From an uncultured Lachnospiraceae bacterium (GTDB lineage Bacteria > Bacillota > Clostridia > Lachnospirales > Lachnospiraceae): DNA of 45,764 nt. The translations under genes were made by a program, and so were the position numbers. The notes beneath the pieces are model-generated. The model did not search any database. It saw only the letters and a program-made list of their open reading frames with translations, and was not told where the DNA came from. Position 1 is the first letter of the stretch, and every line of letters starts with the position of its first letter. Positions 17,269-26,185 of this stretch are shown piece by piece. Location: positions 1 through 45,764 of the forward strand of contig CANDGI010000024.1 of assembly GCA_947384285.1 (NCBI GenBank), given 5' to 3'.

Positions 17269-18136
17269 ATGAGATATGAAGGCGCAGTATACCGACCGCC
17301 CAGTGAGGCCCGAAGCTTAATCATCCAGGCTACGGTTGGGTGTAGCCATAATGGATGCATTTTCTGCAATATGTACAAGGGGAAACAATTCCATGTGCGC
17401 CCAATTGCAGAAGTTATGAAAGACTTTGCAGCGGCGCGCGCCGCGTATCCATACATAGACCGGATTTTCATTGCGGATGGGGACGCCCTCATTTACCAGA
17501 CGGAGGGCTTGCTCGCAATCCTGGATTATATAGGCAGTGCATTCCAGAATGCAGGCGTGTAGCCAGCTATGCCACTCCCCGCAGCTTATTGCAAAAATCA
17601 CAGGAGGAATTGGATTTGCTCCATTCCCAAGGCCTTGAAATGCTGTATCTGGGTCTGGAATCGGGCTGCGACGCGGTTCTTTCATATATGAACAAAGGGG
17701 TAACGGCTGCTGAGGTTATTATGGCAGGGCAAAAGGCAAAGAAAGCAGGATTTCAGTTGTCTGTCACAGCGCTTTCCGGCTTAGGGGGGGCGTAGAAAAA
17801 TGGAAAGAACATGCCATTCAGACAGGAAAAGCGCTCTCTGCCATTAGGCCTGATTACGTGGGGGAGATGACGCTGAACCTTATTCCGGGCACAGCGCTGT
17901 ACCAGAAAGTTCAGTCTGGCGAATTTAAGCCTTTATCGCCCAGAGAAATTTTAGAAGAGACAAAGGTTTTGATTGAACATATGGACGCCGAAGGCTGCGT
18001 ATTCCGCTCCAATCATGTATCCAACTATGCGGATATCCGTGGGACGTTCAATGAAGGCAGAGCGGATATGCTGGCGCAGCTTGATGCGGCAATTGCACGG
18101 GGGAATTTTAAAGAAAGGCATGATAACCATATGTGA
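17269..18136 (+). pseudogene. Radical SAM protein gene, broken by two frameshifts
   Basis: Three successive frames together make one radical SAM protein of about 288 residues. Frame 1 (from ATG 17269, ribosome site GGGAGG) carries TVGCSHNGCIFCNMYKG, the Cx4Cx2C cluster motif, and RIFIADGDAL. Near 17546 one base seems to be missing (AFQNAGV-stop instead of AF-PECRRV). Frame 2 then gives YATPRSLLQKS, YLGLESGCD and ALSGLGG, and fails at a seven-G run (17784-17790). Frame 3 continues VEKWKEHAIQTGKAL to a normal end at 18136. Family members are radical SAM enzymes of unknown substrate. Either a real pseudogene or two sequencing indels; the G7 tract invites the second reading for one of them. Confidence 0.85.
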
Positions 18137-18215
18137 TATCTTGTGACGTATCGCCTTTGCTGATGGACTTTACGGTTACAGAAGGCGTTACACGCATATG
18201 TGATATCTTGTGGCA
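18128..18215 (+). repeat. Short direct repeat downstream of the radical SAM gene
   Basis: CATATGTGATATCTTGTG occurs at 18128-18145 and again at 18195-18212, 67 bp apart. The first copy includes the pseudogene stop codon. The 147 bp gap to the next gene otherwise shows nothing clear. Confidence 0.6.
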
Positions 18216-18283
18216 GTTGGAAACCGTTTAGATAACCGCATTGTTATGTAATTTATTTTTTCGCACAGAAGAGGAGGAGTACC

Positions 18284-19564
18284 ATGGAAAAAGTGAAAAG
18301 AAAAGCCGTGTCTATATTTTTTACATGGGCGGCAGTCTTATTTTTATCCGCAGGCATTGTAAATCCGAATACGGTTCCTGTCGTACACGCAGAGGCCACG
18401 GTATATGTAACCCCAACAGGGTCGAAATACCATGCCTATAAATGTGGCAACGGCACGTATACACCTACTACATTGTCCAATGCGCTGGCGATGGGATTGA
18501 CGCCCTGCAGCAAATGTTTCGGCAGCGGTTATGTCCCAAACCCAAACCCGGAACCTGCTCCAGCGCCAGAGCCAACCCCGGTGCCTAAGCCCATGAAAAT
18601 CAACAAAACATCCGTTATCTTGGTAAAAGGGCAAACGTTAAAGCTTAAGGTCAGCAATGCCCCAGGCAAAGTATCCTGGAGTTCTTCTAAGAAATCCATT
18701 GCTTCCGTTTCTGGAAATGGCAAGGTGACCGGAAAGAAAAAAGGAAAGGCGGTAATTACCGCACGGGCAGGCGCGGACGCCAAACAGTGCAAGGTGACGG
18801 TGGAAGAGCCAAAACTGAACCTGAAAAACATATCATTGGATATAAAAAAGACAAAGAAGCTGAAATTATCTGGATGCAAGCATTCCGTAACATGGACGTC
18901 CAGCAATCCCTCTGTGGCAAAGGTCAGCAAGGGAAAGGTAACGGCAAAAGGAGTTGGCTCTGCCAAAATAACGGCAAAAGCCCATGGGAAAAAGTATACC
19001 TGCAAGATTCAGGTCAAGAAGCCGAAAATACAGAAGATTGTATTGTCGGAAAGTTCCATTCAGTTGGAATATGAAAAAGAGAAGGAAATCCGTTTTCGCA
19101 CGGTTCCGGCAAACGCGGCAGGATATTATGGTTTCTCCGTGAAATCTTCGAATGCGTCTGTTGCAAGCGTTTTTTATGATGATGAAAATACAATTGTGAT
19201 TAGGAGTAACCAGAAATCTGGAAAAGCTGATATTTCCGTTTCTGGCGGCGGCAAAACGGCAAAGTGCCAGGTTGTGGTAGACAAGCCGGCGGTAAGGGAG
19301 CTTACCTTGGATGAAACCAGCCTAACATTAAAGCCGGACGAAAGCAGAAGAATATTCTTCAGCGTAGAGCCAAATGATGCGCCGGACTACCATGAAGCGG
19401 TTTGGAAAAGCATAAATACGGGAATTGCAACTGTGGAAGCAGGATACCAGGGGAGCAGATACGCAACGATAAAAGCGGCAGGGGAAGGAGAGACAGACAT
19501 TACACTGACGCTGGGAGGTATAACGGCAACGTGCCATGTAACCGTACAGCCAGACATCCCTTAA
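18284..19564 (+). CDS. Secreted Big2 (Ig-like) domain protein
   Basis: 426 residues. A Sec signal peptide of about 37 residues ends at VVHA. A small cysteine module follows (VYVTPTGSKYHAYKCGN...TPCSKC, about 39-80) with Cys pairs that look metal- or disulfide-binding, then a Pro-rich linker (PNPEPAPAPEPTPVPKP, about 85-102). Four Ig-like Big2-type repeats come next, the first two clear with KVSWSSSKKSIASVSGNGKV and VTWTSSNPSVAKVSKGKV, the last two more divergent. No LPXTG or other anchor is seen, so it is probably released or held non-covalently. Ribosome site AGGAGGAG. Big2 repeats occur in cell-surface adhesins; the role here is unknown. Confidence 0.85.
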   Translation: MEKVKRKAVSIFFTWAAVLFLSAGIVNPNTVPVVHAEATVYVTPTGSKYHAYKCGNGTYTPTTLSNALAMGLTPCSKCFGSGYVPNPNPEPAPAPEPTPVPKPMKINKTSVILVKGQTLKLKVSNAPGKVSWSSSKKSIASVSGNGKVTGKKKGKAVITARAGADAKQCKVTVEEPKLNLKNISLDIKKTKKLKLSGCKHSVTWTSSNPSVAKVSKGKVTAKGVGSAKITAKAHGKKYTCKIQVKKPKIQKIVLSESSIQLEYEKEKEIRFRTVPANAAGYYGFSVKSSNASVASVFYDDENTIVIRSNQKSGKADISVSGGGKTAKCQVVVDKPAVRELTLDETSLTLKPDESRRIFFSVEPNDAPDYHEAVWKSINTGIATVEAGYQGSRYATIKAAGEGETDITLTLGGITATCHVTVQPDIP

Positions 19565-19615
19565 GGGCAGCGTGGAATGGGCAATTACAAATACAAAGAA
19601 AAGGCAGGTGGCGCT

Positions 19616-20392
19616 ATGGGATATCAAGATGAGTGGCTTCTTTTCGAAGCGGAAGATGATGTAGATGAGATGGAACACAGGCCGCCCACAGAAGAATTTC
19701 TGTTTTATCAGGCGGTATCCGATGGCAATGTGGAGGCGGTTCAGCGGAATTGTGAGCAGGAGCGTTTTTTGGACAGTGAAGGCGTGGGCGTTCTGTCCAG
19801 GAATCCAATTACCAACCTGAAATACCATTTTGTAATTACGACAGCGATGATAACGCGTTTGTGCAGGCAAAAGGGCATGGAGTTGGAGCAGGCCTTCCGC
19901 ATGAGCGATTTTTACATCCAGAAGTTGGATGACGTCCACACCGTACAAGGGATGCGCAGCCTGCATGATGGGATGGTGTTGGATTATGCGGAAAAAATGC
20001 GCAAGCTTTGCAGAAGCGACACGAATTCCAAGCATATCAACGCATGTAAGGAATACATTTACTCCCACATCAAGGAGCGCATTACCATAGAGGATTTGGC
20101 GGATGAGCTGGGGGTGTCCGCCAGCTATCTTTCCCGCCTGTTTAAGAAGGAAACCGGGGATTCTGTCAGCGCCTATATCCGGCGGCAGAAGATGGAAAAG
20201 GCAAAGAACCTGCTGCGCTACAGTGATTATTCCATTATTGAGATTGCCAACCGCCTGTCCTTCTCTTCCCAGAGCCATTTTATCCAGCAGTTCCGGGAAT
20301 TGGAGGGCATGACGCCGAAAAAATACCGTGATATCAATTATATGGTGCAGTGGGATATCGAGACCGGGGAAAAATCCGGCACAGTGGAGTGA
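19616..20392 (+). CDS. AraC-family transcriptional regulator
   Basis: 258 residues. The C-terminal 100 residues are a double helix-turn-helix of AraC type: ITIEDLADELGVSASYLSRLFKKETG (first) and YSIIEIANRLSFSSQSHFIQQFRELEGMTPKKYR (second). The N-terminal part (about 1-150) is helical, with NPITNLKYHFVITTAMITRLC, not a recognisable cupin. The frame opens at 19577, but AGGTGG before the ATG at 19616 makes that more likely. It lies 52 bp after the Big2 gene and converges on the GH94 genes. As the only regulator nearby it is a reasonable candidate activator of the glycan locus, by inference. Confidence 0.88.
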   Translation: MGYQDEWLLFEAEDDVDEMEHRPPTEEFLFYQAVSDGNVEAVQRNCEQERFLDSEGVGVLSRNPITNLKYHFVITTAMITRLCRQKGMELEQAFRMSDFYIQKLDDVHTVQGMRSLHDGMVLDYAEKMRKLCRSDTNSKHINACKEYIYSHIKERITIEDLADELGVSASYLSRLFKKETGDSVSAYIRRQKMEKAKNLLRYSDYSIIEIANRLSFSSQSHFIQQFRELEGMTPKKYRDINYMVQWDIETGEKSGTVE

Positions 20393-20472
20393 GGAAAATA
20401 ACTTGCGAACCATTCTTTAGAGTGGAAAGGGCGATTGACAAGGCAGAGGGCTGTGGGGAAAGGATAAATTAT

Positions 20473-20571
20473 GGGGCTGTCGGGAAATGAAATTTATCTG
20501 TAATATATAGCTATGGCGCTGAAAGCGCTACAGTATATATTGTGGATAACATATCATTTCCCGACAGCCCC
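20473..20571. repeat. 99 bp element with perfect 18 bp inverted ends
   Basis: GGGGCTGTCGGGAAATGA (20473-20490) is the exact reverse complement of 20554-20571. The interior is itself partly self-complementary (AATATATA ... TATATATT around GGCGCT-GAA-AGCGCT), so the whole can fold into one long hairpin. Neither end has the T-run of a classic terminator. It may be a MITE-like element or a bidirectional structural terminator between convergent genes. Confidence 0.7.
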
Positions 20572-20638
20572 AAATTTTATTCTTTCACGGGTCTAATACC
20601 CCGCTGCTTGCAGCGTTCTGAAGAAGCCAGGACAGGAT

Positions 20639-20668
20639 ACCCCGTAGCTTGCATCGGGGTGTTTTATT
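20639..20668 (+). terminator. Terminator of the AraC regulator transcript
   Basis: ACCCCG (20639-20644) pairs with CGGGGT (20655-20660) around a 10 nt loop, followed by GTTTTATTT. The flanking ATACCCCG also occurs 41 bp upstream in a decayed hairpin, so this is a duplicated module. Confidence 0.65.
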
Positions 20669-20711
20669 TCTCAGCAATCCTCCCTTGAAAAATCAGCAGC
20701 GCGCGCCAGCC

Positions 20712-23123
20712 TTACAAAGTCAGCACAATCTCATTTTGTTCCAGAAGAAGGCTGGCGGGAATGTAATTTCCGTCCAGTTCCTTGCCGTTTAGCGTAAGTT
20801 TTTTGCAGCCGGATTCCTGCCTGTCTGGGTTTTCCACCCGGATATGCAGGCGGCTTCCCCGGAAATCTTTGTCGATTTCAAAGCATGCCCAATCCTTTGG
20901 GATAGATGGGGAGAGGGCGATGCCGTCCGGGTCCGGGCGAAGCCCCAGAATCCCTTCCACGCACCCCACCATAACCGTGGAGGCGGTGCCGGTGAGCCAG
21001 TGGACATGGGAACGGCCAGGATGCTGGCTGGCTCTCCCTTCTGTAAACTGCCCGTAACAATATGGCTCCAGGCGGCGGATTTCCGCCCGGTCGTTCTGTG
21101 CGGCAGGCGCGTTTTCCATAAAGTAAGCGAAGGCCCGTTCCCCATGGCCGCAGAGTGCTTCCGCGAGAATCAGCCAGCCCTGGGACTGGGAGAAGATGCC
21201 GGCATTCTCCTTTGTACCTTGGTTGTAAATGACAGCCAGGGCGCCGTCAAAGGCATGGGAATGGTAAGGCGGGTCCATCAGCAGGGCGCCGTACGGGGTG
21301 TTTAACCTTTGATAGACATTGGTAAGAATGGTTTCTGCCTGCCCAGCGTCAGCAATCCCGCTGATGACGGCCCAGCTTTGAGGGTTCAGCCACAGGTTGG
21401 CTTCCAAATCCCCGGCTGCGCCGATTCGCGCGCCTTCCTCCGTATAGCCCCGGATGAACCGGTCATCGTCCCAGCACAGGGTTTGGATGCGCTGGCCCAT
21501 TTCTGCCTGCTTCTTTTCTAAATAGCCCAGGTAATCTGCGTCCTGCATGTATGCGGCAAACTTCTTTAAGATTGCCATGGCGTAATAAAACTGTAGGGCG
21601 ACAAAGGTAGATTCCCCGTCTGCCCCAAGGCGCAGGCAGTCGTTCCAATCGGCGTAAAGCCCGGCGGGCATGCCGTGGGGTCCCAGGTGTTGGAAGGAGA
21701 ACTGGACGGCGCGTTTTAAATGGCTGTATACGTTGTCCTCTCCTGTATCTGCGTAGGGGATCGTTTCCGTAAGGAAATCAATCTTCCCTGTTTCAGCAAT
21801 GTATTTGTAGACCGTCGGGAAAAGCCAGAGCGCGTCGTCTGCCCGGTATGCCGGATGCCCGGTTTCCTGTTGGTAGGAAGCGTCCTCCGGGGTATCCTCA
21901 TGCCCAGGGTTGTGGGTGAATTTCACCAGGGGAAGGCCGCCGCCGCTGCCTGTCTGGGCGGAGAGCATAAACCGGATTTTTTCTGCCGCCAGCTCCGGCG
22001 CAAGGTGGATGATTCCCTGGATATCCTGTACGGTATCCCGGTAGCCGTAGCCGTTGCGCAGCCCGCAGTAGATGAAAGAGGCGGCCCGGGACCAGAGGAA
22101 GGTCATAAAGCAGTTGTAGGCATTCCAGGTATTAATCATGGTGTTGAACTCCGGGCTTGGGGTGTTCACCTTCAGGCGGTCGAGCTTCCCGTGCCACCAG
22201 CTTTTCAACTCAGCCAGTTCCCTTTCCACAGTTTTTGCGGTATCCTCATAGGAAGCCAGGATAGCGGCTGCTTCCTGGGAATATTTTTCCCCTAACAGGA
22301 ATGCCACGGTTTTTGTTTCCCCTGGGGCAAGGGGGATGGCGCAGGAGAGGGATCCGCAGGAATTTTCGTTGTAGCTTGTTACATTTCCAAGGCTGCCGGA
22401 TGCAACGCCCTGGGGATTGCCATATCCGCAGTATTTTCCAAGAAACTGGCCTTTGTCCCCGCAGTAGGAAGCCACTTTTGCTCCGGCAAGGCCGAAAAAG
22501 CGCTCCGTCACATTTTTTTCATCCACCTTTTCGTACTCCTTTAGGGCGTCCAGGTTTCCGTGAATCTGCTGCGTGATTCGGTTCCCTTCAAATACCGTCC
22601 TGCCGATAAATAGGGAGTATTGGAGGTTTACCTGATCCTGCTCATAGTTGCTGTGGTTGGTAAATTCTGCGTATCCGGTTACGGTCAGCTTCCGGGGATG
22701 GCTCGAATGGTTCGTCAGGGACAGCGCCCACACTTCATAAGGTTTTTCCAAAGGGACGTAGTAGGTGGCCCTGGAGGAAATGCCATCGTATGCGGCGTCC
22801 ATGTGGGTATAGCCCATTCCATGGCGGCAGCTGCTCTTGTAATTGCCCAAATCCTTCCCAACGGGCTGCCAGGAGGCGGACCAGTAATCCCTGGAATCAT
22901 TGTCGCGGATGTAAAGGTATCTTCCAGGCGTGTCAAAGCTGTTGAAGATATAGCGCAGGATACGCCCGTTTGCGCCGGATTTGGCAAAGCTGTAGCCCCC
23001 GGCATTGTTGGAGATGATTGCCCCGTATTCCGGGGAGCCCAGGTAGTTTACCCAGGGGGTTGGCGTGTCAGGCCGCTCAATCACGTACTCTCTGTTGTCG
23101 TCGTCAAAATATCCATATTTCAT
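20712..23123 (-). CDS. GH94 disaccharide phosphorylase (cellobiose/chitobiose type)
   Basis: 803 residues, the usual length for cellobiose and chitobiose phosphorylases. These cleave a beta-linked disaccharide with phosphate to sugar 1-phosphate plus free sugar, saving ATP. The N-terminus MKYGYFDDDNREYVI...WVNYLG and YWSASWQPVGK match the beta-sandwich domain. The barrel has GYGYRDTVQD (358-367) and the catalytic motif ADWNDCL, with the acid among Asp492/Asp495. The C-terminal WLTGTAST and PDPDGIALSPSIP are family landmarks. From memory the N-terminus is nearest the chitobiose enzyme, but substrate cannot be settled by eye. It is cytoplasmic and downstream of the second GH94 gene by 91 bp on the same strand. 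Confidence 0.9.
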   Translation of the reverse strand: MKYGYFDDDNREYVIERPDTPTPWVNYLGSPEYGAIISNNAGGYSFAKSGANGRILRYIFNSFDTPGRYLYIRDNDSRDYWSASWQPVGKDLGNYKSSCRHGMGYTHMDAAYDGISSRATYYVPLEKPYEVWALSLTNHSSHPRKLTVTGYAEFTNHSNYEQDQVNLQYSLFIGRTVFEGNRITQQIHGNLDALKEYEKVDEKNVTERFFGLAGAKVASYCGDKGQFLGKYCGYGNPQGVASGSLGNVTSYNENSCGSLSCAIPLAPGETKTVAFLLGEKYSQEAAAILASYEDTAKTVERELAELKSWWHGKLDRLKVNTPSPEFNTMINTWNAYNCFMTFLWSRAASFIYCGLRNGYGYRDTVQDIQGIIHLAPELAAEKIRFMLSAQTGSGGGLPLVKFTHNPGHEDTPEDASYQQETGHPAYRADDALWLFPTVYKYIAETGKIDFLTETIPYADTGEDNVYSHLKRAVQFSFQHLGPHGMPAGLYADWNDCLRLGADGESTFVALQFYYAMAILKKFAAYMQDADYLGYLEKKQAEMGQRIQTLCWDDDRFIRGYTEEGARIGAAGDLEANLWLNPQSWAVISGIADAGQAETILTNVYQRLNTPYGALLMDPPYHSHAFDGALAVIYNQGTKENAGIFSQSQGWLILAEALCGHGERAFAYFMENAPAAQNDRAEIRRLEPYCYGQFTEGRASQHPGRSHVHWLTGTASTVMVGCVEGILGLRPDPDGIALSPSIPKDWACFEIDKDFRGSRLHIRVENPDRQESGCKKLTLNGKELDGNYIPASLLLEQNEIVLTL

Positions 23124-23214
23124 GTTATAAATAGTATCCTTTCCTGTTTTTATTTTTGCAGGCTTAGGAAGGGGCAGTGGGGTTTTCTTCCTAAGCCTGC
23201 GAAGAGAAGCAGAC

Positions 23215-25914
23215 TTAAATAATTTTTACGGTGATTTCATATGCCCCGTCTGGCAGCGCGTCCAGCATATCCCGGGGAAAGACCGCAAAGGACTGTTCAC
23301 AGATGGCAAGCTCTGTCTGGCCGCAGACTGCGGACGCAAGGGCATATGCCCCAAAATCTTTGCCAGATGCGTTCTTATATGTTATGGTGAAATGCTTTCC
23401 GGCAAAAGGAACGGCGATGGAGGCGGTTCCTTGGGCGTCAAATTGTTCGACCAAAAGCTTGGGGCGCAAAACCAGATTTCCAGCTTCCCCCCGGACACCG
23501 AAGGCTTCTGTAATCATAGTCATCATGTACCAGCTTGCCGCCCCGGTTAGGTAATGGTACATGCCCCGCCCGTCCGAGCGGAAATATTCCGGGATGCCAG
23601 GGTAAATATGGCTTACGTCAAAATTCAGGGCGGTGTCAGCCAGGGTTTTTAAGGCTTTCCACCCTTCCCGCACAAATCCCCTGCGGTACAAGGCATTTGC
23701 ATACATGACAGCCATATGGGAGAAAACCGCGCCGTTTTCCTTTTCCCCATAGGCAAACCCAAACATGCGCCCCATATCGAATTTTAATTCCTGGAAATCG
23801 GTATTCAGGCGGTAACCGCCGATTTCTTTTTGGTAAAGGTAATGGTTCGCGCTTTTTACAATTTTTTGGATGTGGGCGTTTTCTGCCGTGCCGCTCATGA
23901 TGGCGAAAACCTGTCCGGTCAGCATCATGCGGACCTGTCCATTGTGCATTCCTTCCACCGGGCGCCCAAGGTTGTCGTAATAGCTGTTGAACCAGCCTTC
24001 TTCGCCCTCCATTTCCAGCCACTCCTGATTTCTTATATGGTTCATCAGCCAGCGGGCCTTTTGGGTCAGGCCTGCGGCAAGGGCAGAGAGGGAAAAGCTG
24101 GCGCGCCTGCCGGAAATGGCATGCTGGCAGCGGGAACAATAATCGGCTAAAATTTCCTGCTTTTTTTGGATGTCATCATAAATTTCCGGGCTGGGGCAGA
24201 GCAGGAGGTTTAGCTCTTCCAGGAGTGAAACCGTATGTTCCTGGGAGGAGCTGTCCAACAGGCGTATCATGGATGCAAGCTCCAGGAGATTGCCGGCATA
24301 GGCGCAGGTGAAAGCGACGCTTTCCCCTTTTTGGGAAGCCATATCCAGGGCGTCGTTCCAGTCCGCGTCCCGCAGCCGGTAAATATTGTGGCTCCCCACT
24401 TCATAGAAGGCGGTAAGCTGTTGGATCAGAAGGTGTTCCAAAATGCTTCCGGTATACACATCATGATCCTGGGTGCGCTGGCAGCTTCCCTCTTTCGGAT
24501 TCCAAAGGGGGTCCAGGGCGGTTCCGCGCATGGCCTGGGCATCTTTAAAATAAGGAACCTGTTGATTTAAAATGCCAATGTCGCCAGTCTGGTCGATGTA
24601 GAGCTTTGTAGTCATAAGGGGCCAGAGCGCGTGATCCATCCAGACCCGGGCAATGCCGTTGCGGTCGGCAAGGAAGTTTCCGTCCCCAGCTCCGATAATG
24701 GTGGCATTGACTCCATCCAGGCGGACGCCGCCGTAATTTTTCACGATTATGTCCCGGATCTGTTCCGGCTCCATAAGGAGCAAGGAAAGGCAGTCCTGCC
24801 ACAAATCCCGCCATCCCCGGCCGCCCCGGCCATAGTCATGGTGGGGGAGGAAGGAGCAGCCGAACAATCGGCGCAGGAAGGGCTGGAAGCTGACCCATTT
24901 CATCAGGCGGTCAAAATCCCCGTCGCTGGTATGGAAGCTGGCGCCCACCTTCTTCTGCCAGTAAGATTTTGTTTCCTCGAAAGCCGCAAGCACCTGCTCG
25001 GAGGTGCGGTATGCCTGGAATATGCGGTTGATGCCCTCCCGATTCTCCTCTGCCCCCAGCAGAAGGATATATTCAGCGCTCTGTCCAGGCGCCAGGGTGA
25101 CAGGCGCAAACCGAAAAGCGCCCATTGCTTCCTTTCCTGCTGCCTGGCTGGGGGCTGGAATTCCCGGATAGGATTCGTAGACGGCCCGGGGATGGGTGAA
25201 TGTGCCCCCTTCTCCGAGAAAATCTTCCACGGTGGGGTAGAAGCCTTCTGGTGCATCGCCGCTGCCTGTAGTGCCCAGCGCATAATAAATCCAGTGGTTG
25301 GGGCGGTGGCCCTTTTCATCAAAGGACATGGAAGGGCACACAAAGATGCCATTTTCTTCTATAGTAATACGGTGGAGCATGGAAGTTACATTCCGGTGGT
25401 CCCGGATATTGTCCGCGCTGCGTCCATAAATAGGGATTGCGCCGTAGCCCGTCAGCCTTTGGGCGGTTTTTGCCTGATTTTGGACGGTGACATGCATGAT
25501 TTCCACATTTTCATCCTTTGGGATAAAAATGGTTACCGTGGAGGTAAGCTGTAAAGCCTTGGAGGCGCGCTTTACTGTCTGCCACATGAAGCCTGCGGAC
25601 AGCTGGCTTTCATCCTGGCGGGAGGAAAACCGCTCCGCTTCCTGCTGGGCGGAGGCTCCGGCCACGGAGAAAACCCCGTTGTCCTCTGTGGCGAGCCAGA
25701 AATTTCGGACAGAACGGTTATTGTGGAGATTTTCTGAGCTTACCGGTTCCAATAAGAAGGTTTCCTGGGCAATCTTGGCGTCGCCCCCAAGCTGAGGGGT
25801 TACGGCGCTTTTCAATCCGGTTTCTGAGGCCAGGGGAAAATACAGATAGCTGGTGTGTTCCGGCTGCTTTAGGGTGAAGCTGCCATATTCGTCGGTAAAT
25901 TTTATATGTTTCAA
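23215..25914 (-). CDS. GH94 glycoside phosphorylase (long form)
   Basis: 899 residues from the chosen start. It shares the GH94 pattern with a distinct central motif, LPHHDYGRGGRGWRDLWQD, and the catalytic RLRDADWNDALDMA. The length is above the 810-residue cellobiose class and in the range of laminaribiose-type enzymes, so a beta-1,3 or beta-1,2 glucan dimer or oligomer is possible. The frame opens at an ATG at 25932, but AAAGGAG overlaps the first codons there. TTG at 25914 sits 8 bases after that site and begins MKHIKFTDEYGSF, the expected family start. First gene of the minus-strand pair; divergent from the transporter operon. Confidence 0.85.
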   Translation of the reverse strand: MKHIKFTDEYGSFTLKQPEHTSYLYFPLASETGLKSAVTPQLGGDAKIAQETFLLEPVSSENLHNNRSVRNFWLATEDNGVFSVAGASAQQEAERFSSRQDESQLSAGFMWQTVKRASKALQLTSTVTIFIPKDENVEIMHVTVQNQAKTAQRLTGYGAIPIYGRSADNIRDHRNVTSMLHRITIEENGIFVCPSMSFDEKGHRPNHWIYYALGTTGSGDAPEGFYPTVEDFLGEGGTFTHPRAVYESYPGIPAPSQAAGKEAMGAFRFAPVTLAPGQSAEYILLLGAEENREGINRIFQAYRTSEQVLAAFEETKSYWQKKVGASFHTSDGDFDRLMKWVSFQPFLRRLFGCSFLPHHDYGRGGRGWRDLWQDCLSLLLMEPEQIRDIIVKNYGGVRLDGVNATIIGAGDGNFLADRNGIARVWMDHALWPLMTTKLYIDQTGDIGILNQQVPYFKDAQAMRGTALDPLWNPKEGSCQRTQDHDVYTGSILEHLLIQQLTAFYEVGSHNIYRLRDADWNDALDMASQKGESVAFTCAYAGNLLELASMIRLLDSSSQEHTVSLLEELNLLLCPSPEIYDDIQKKQEILADYCSRCQHAISGRRASFSLSALAAGLTQKARWLMNHIRNQEWLEMEGEEGWFNSYYDNLGRPVEGMHNGQVRMMLTGQVFAIMSGTAENAHIQKIVKSANHYLYQKEIGGYRLNTDFQELKFDMGRMFGFAYGEKENGAVFSHMAVMYANALYRRGFVREGWKALKTLADTALNFDVSHIYPGIPEYFRSDGRGMYHYLTGAASWYMMTMITEAFGVRGEAGNLVLRPKLLVEQFDAQGTASIAVPFAGKHFTITYKNASGKDFGAYALASAVCGQTELAICEQSFAVFPRDMLDALPDGAYEITVKII

Positions 25915-25992
25915 GTTTCCTTCTCCTTTCATATTTTAATAGGAATATCATATCGGAATTTTAAAATTTAGAAAATCAGAAATATGAGAAAA

Positions 25993-26079
25993 ATATCAGA
26001 ATCATGACATAAAATAAATGCCAGAATCGGGGTCTGGCAAGGCTTGCAAGAATTTGAAAAGGTGTCATGAATCTGATAT
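25993..26079. promoter_or_regulatory. Symmetric element in the divergent promoter region
   Basis: ATATCAGAATCATGACA (25993-26009) and TGTCATGAATCTGATAT (26063-26079) are inverted copies matching at 16 of 17 positions, 53 bp apart. Between them GCCAGA...TCTGGC forms a second small palindrome. The right copy ends 17 bp before the -35 position of the transporter promoter. It has the look of paired regulator sites that could also loop the DNA. Confidence 0.6.
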
Positions 26080-26096
26080 TTTGTTAAAATCCATAG

Positions 26097-26125
26097 TATA
26101 TTTGGCGAAAAAGTTAAGCTATAAT
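26097..26125 (+). promoter_or_regulatory. Transporter operon promoter with weak -35
   Basis: TATAAT at 26120-26125 with a 17 bp spacer to TATATT at 26097-26102, which matches the -35 consensus poorly. This is the pattern of an activator-dependent promoter. It lies 60 bp before the binding-protein gene. Confidence 0.5.
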
Positions 26126-26185
26126 TTTGCCATCAAGATAAACGTGCGGCAAATGCCCACGGAGAGAAAAAGGAGGAAATAGGAA

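Larger units (their letters stand above)
20393..20711. other. Convergent intergenic region
   Basis: 319 bp without a gene between the AraC regulator and the first GH94 gene, which converge. It holds the 99 bp inverted-repeat element, a decayed hairpin (CGCTG/CAGCG near 20602-20615) and a good terminator at 20639. No coding frame of substance was seen. Confidence 0.7.

Noticed and set aside
20782-25795. Many plus-strand frames opposite the GH94 genes
   Set aside because: They are G+C-rich shadows of the two minus-strand enzymes, with no ribosome sites or domains.
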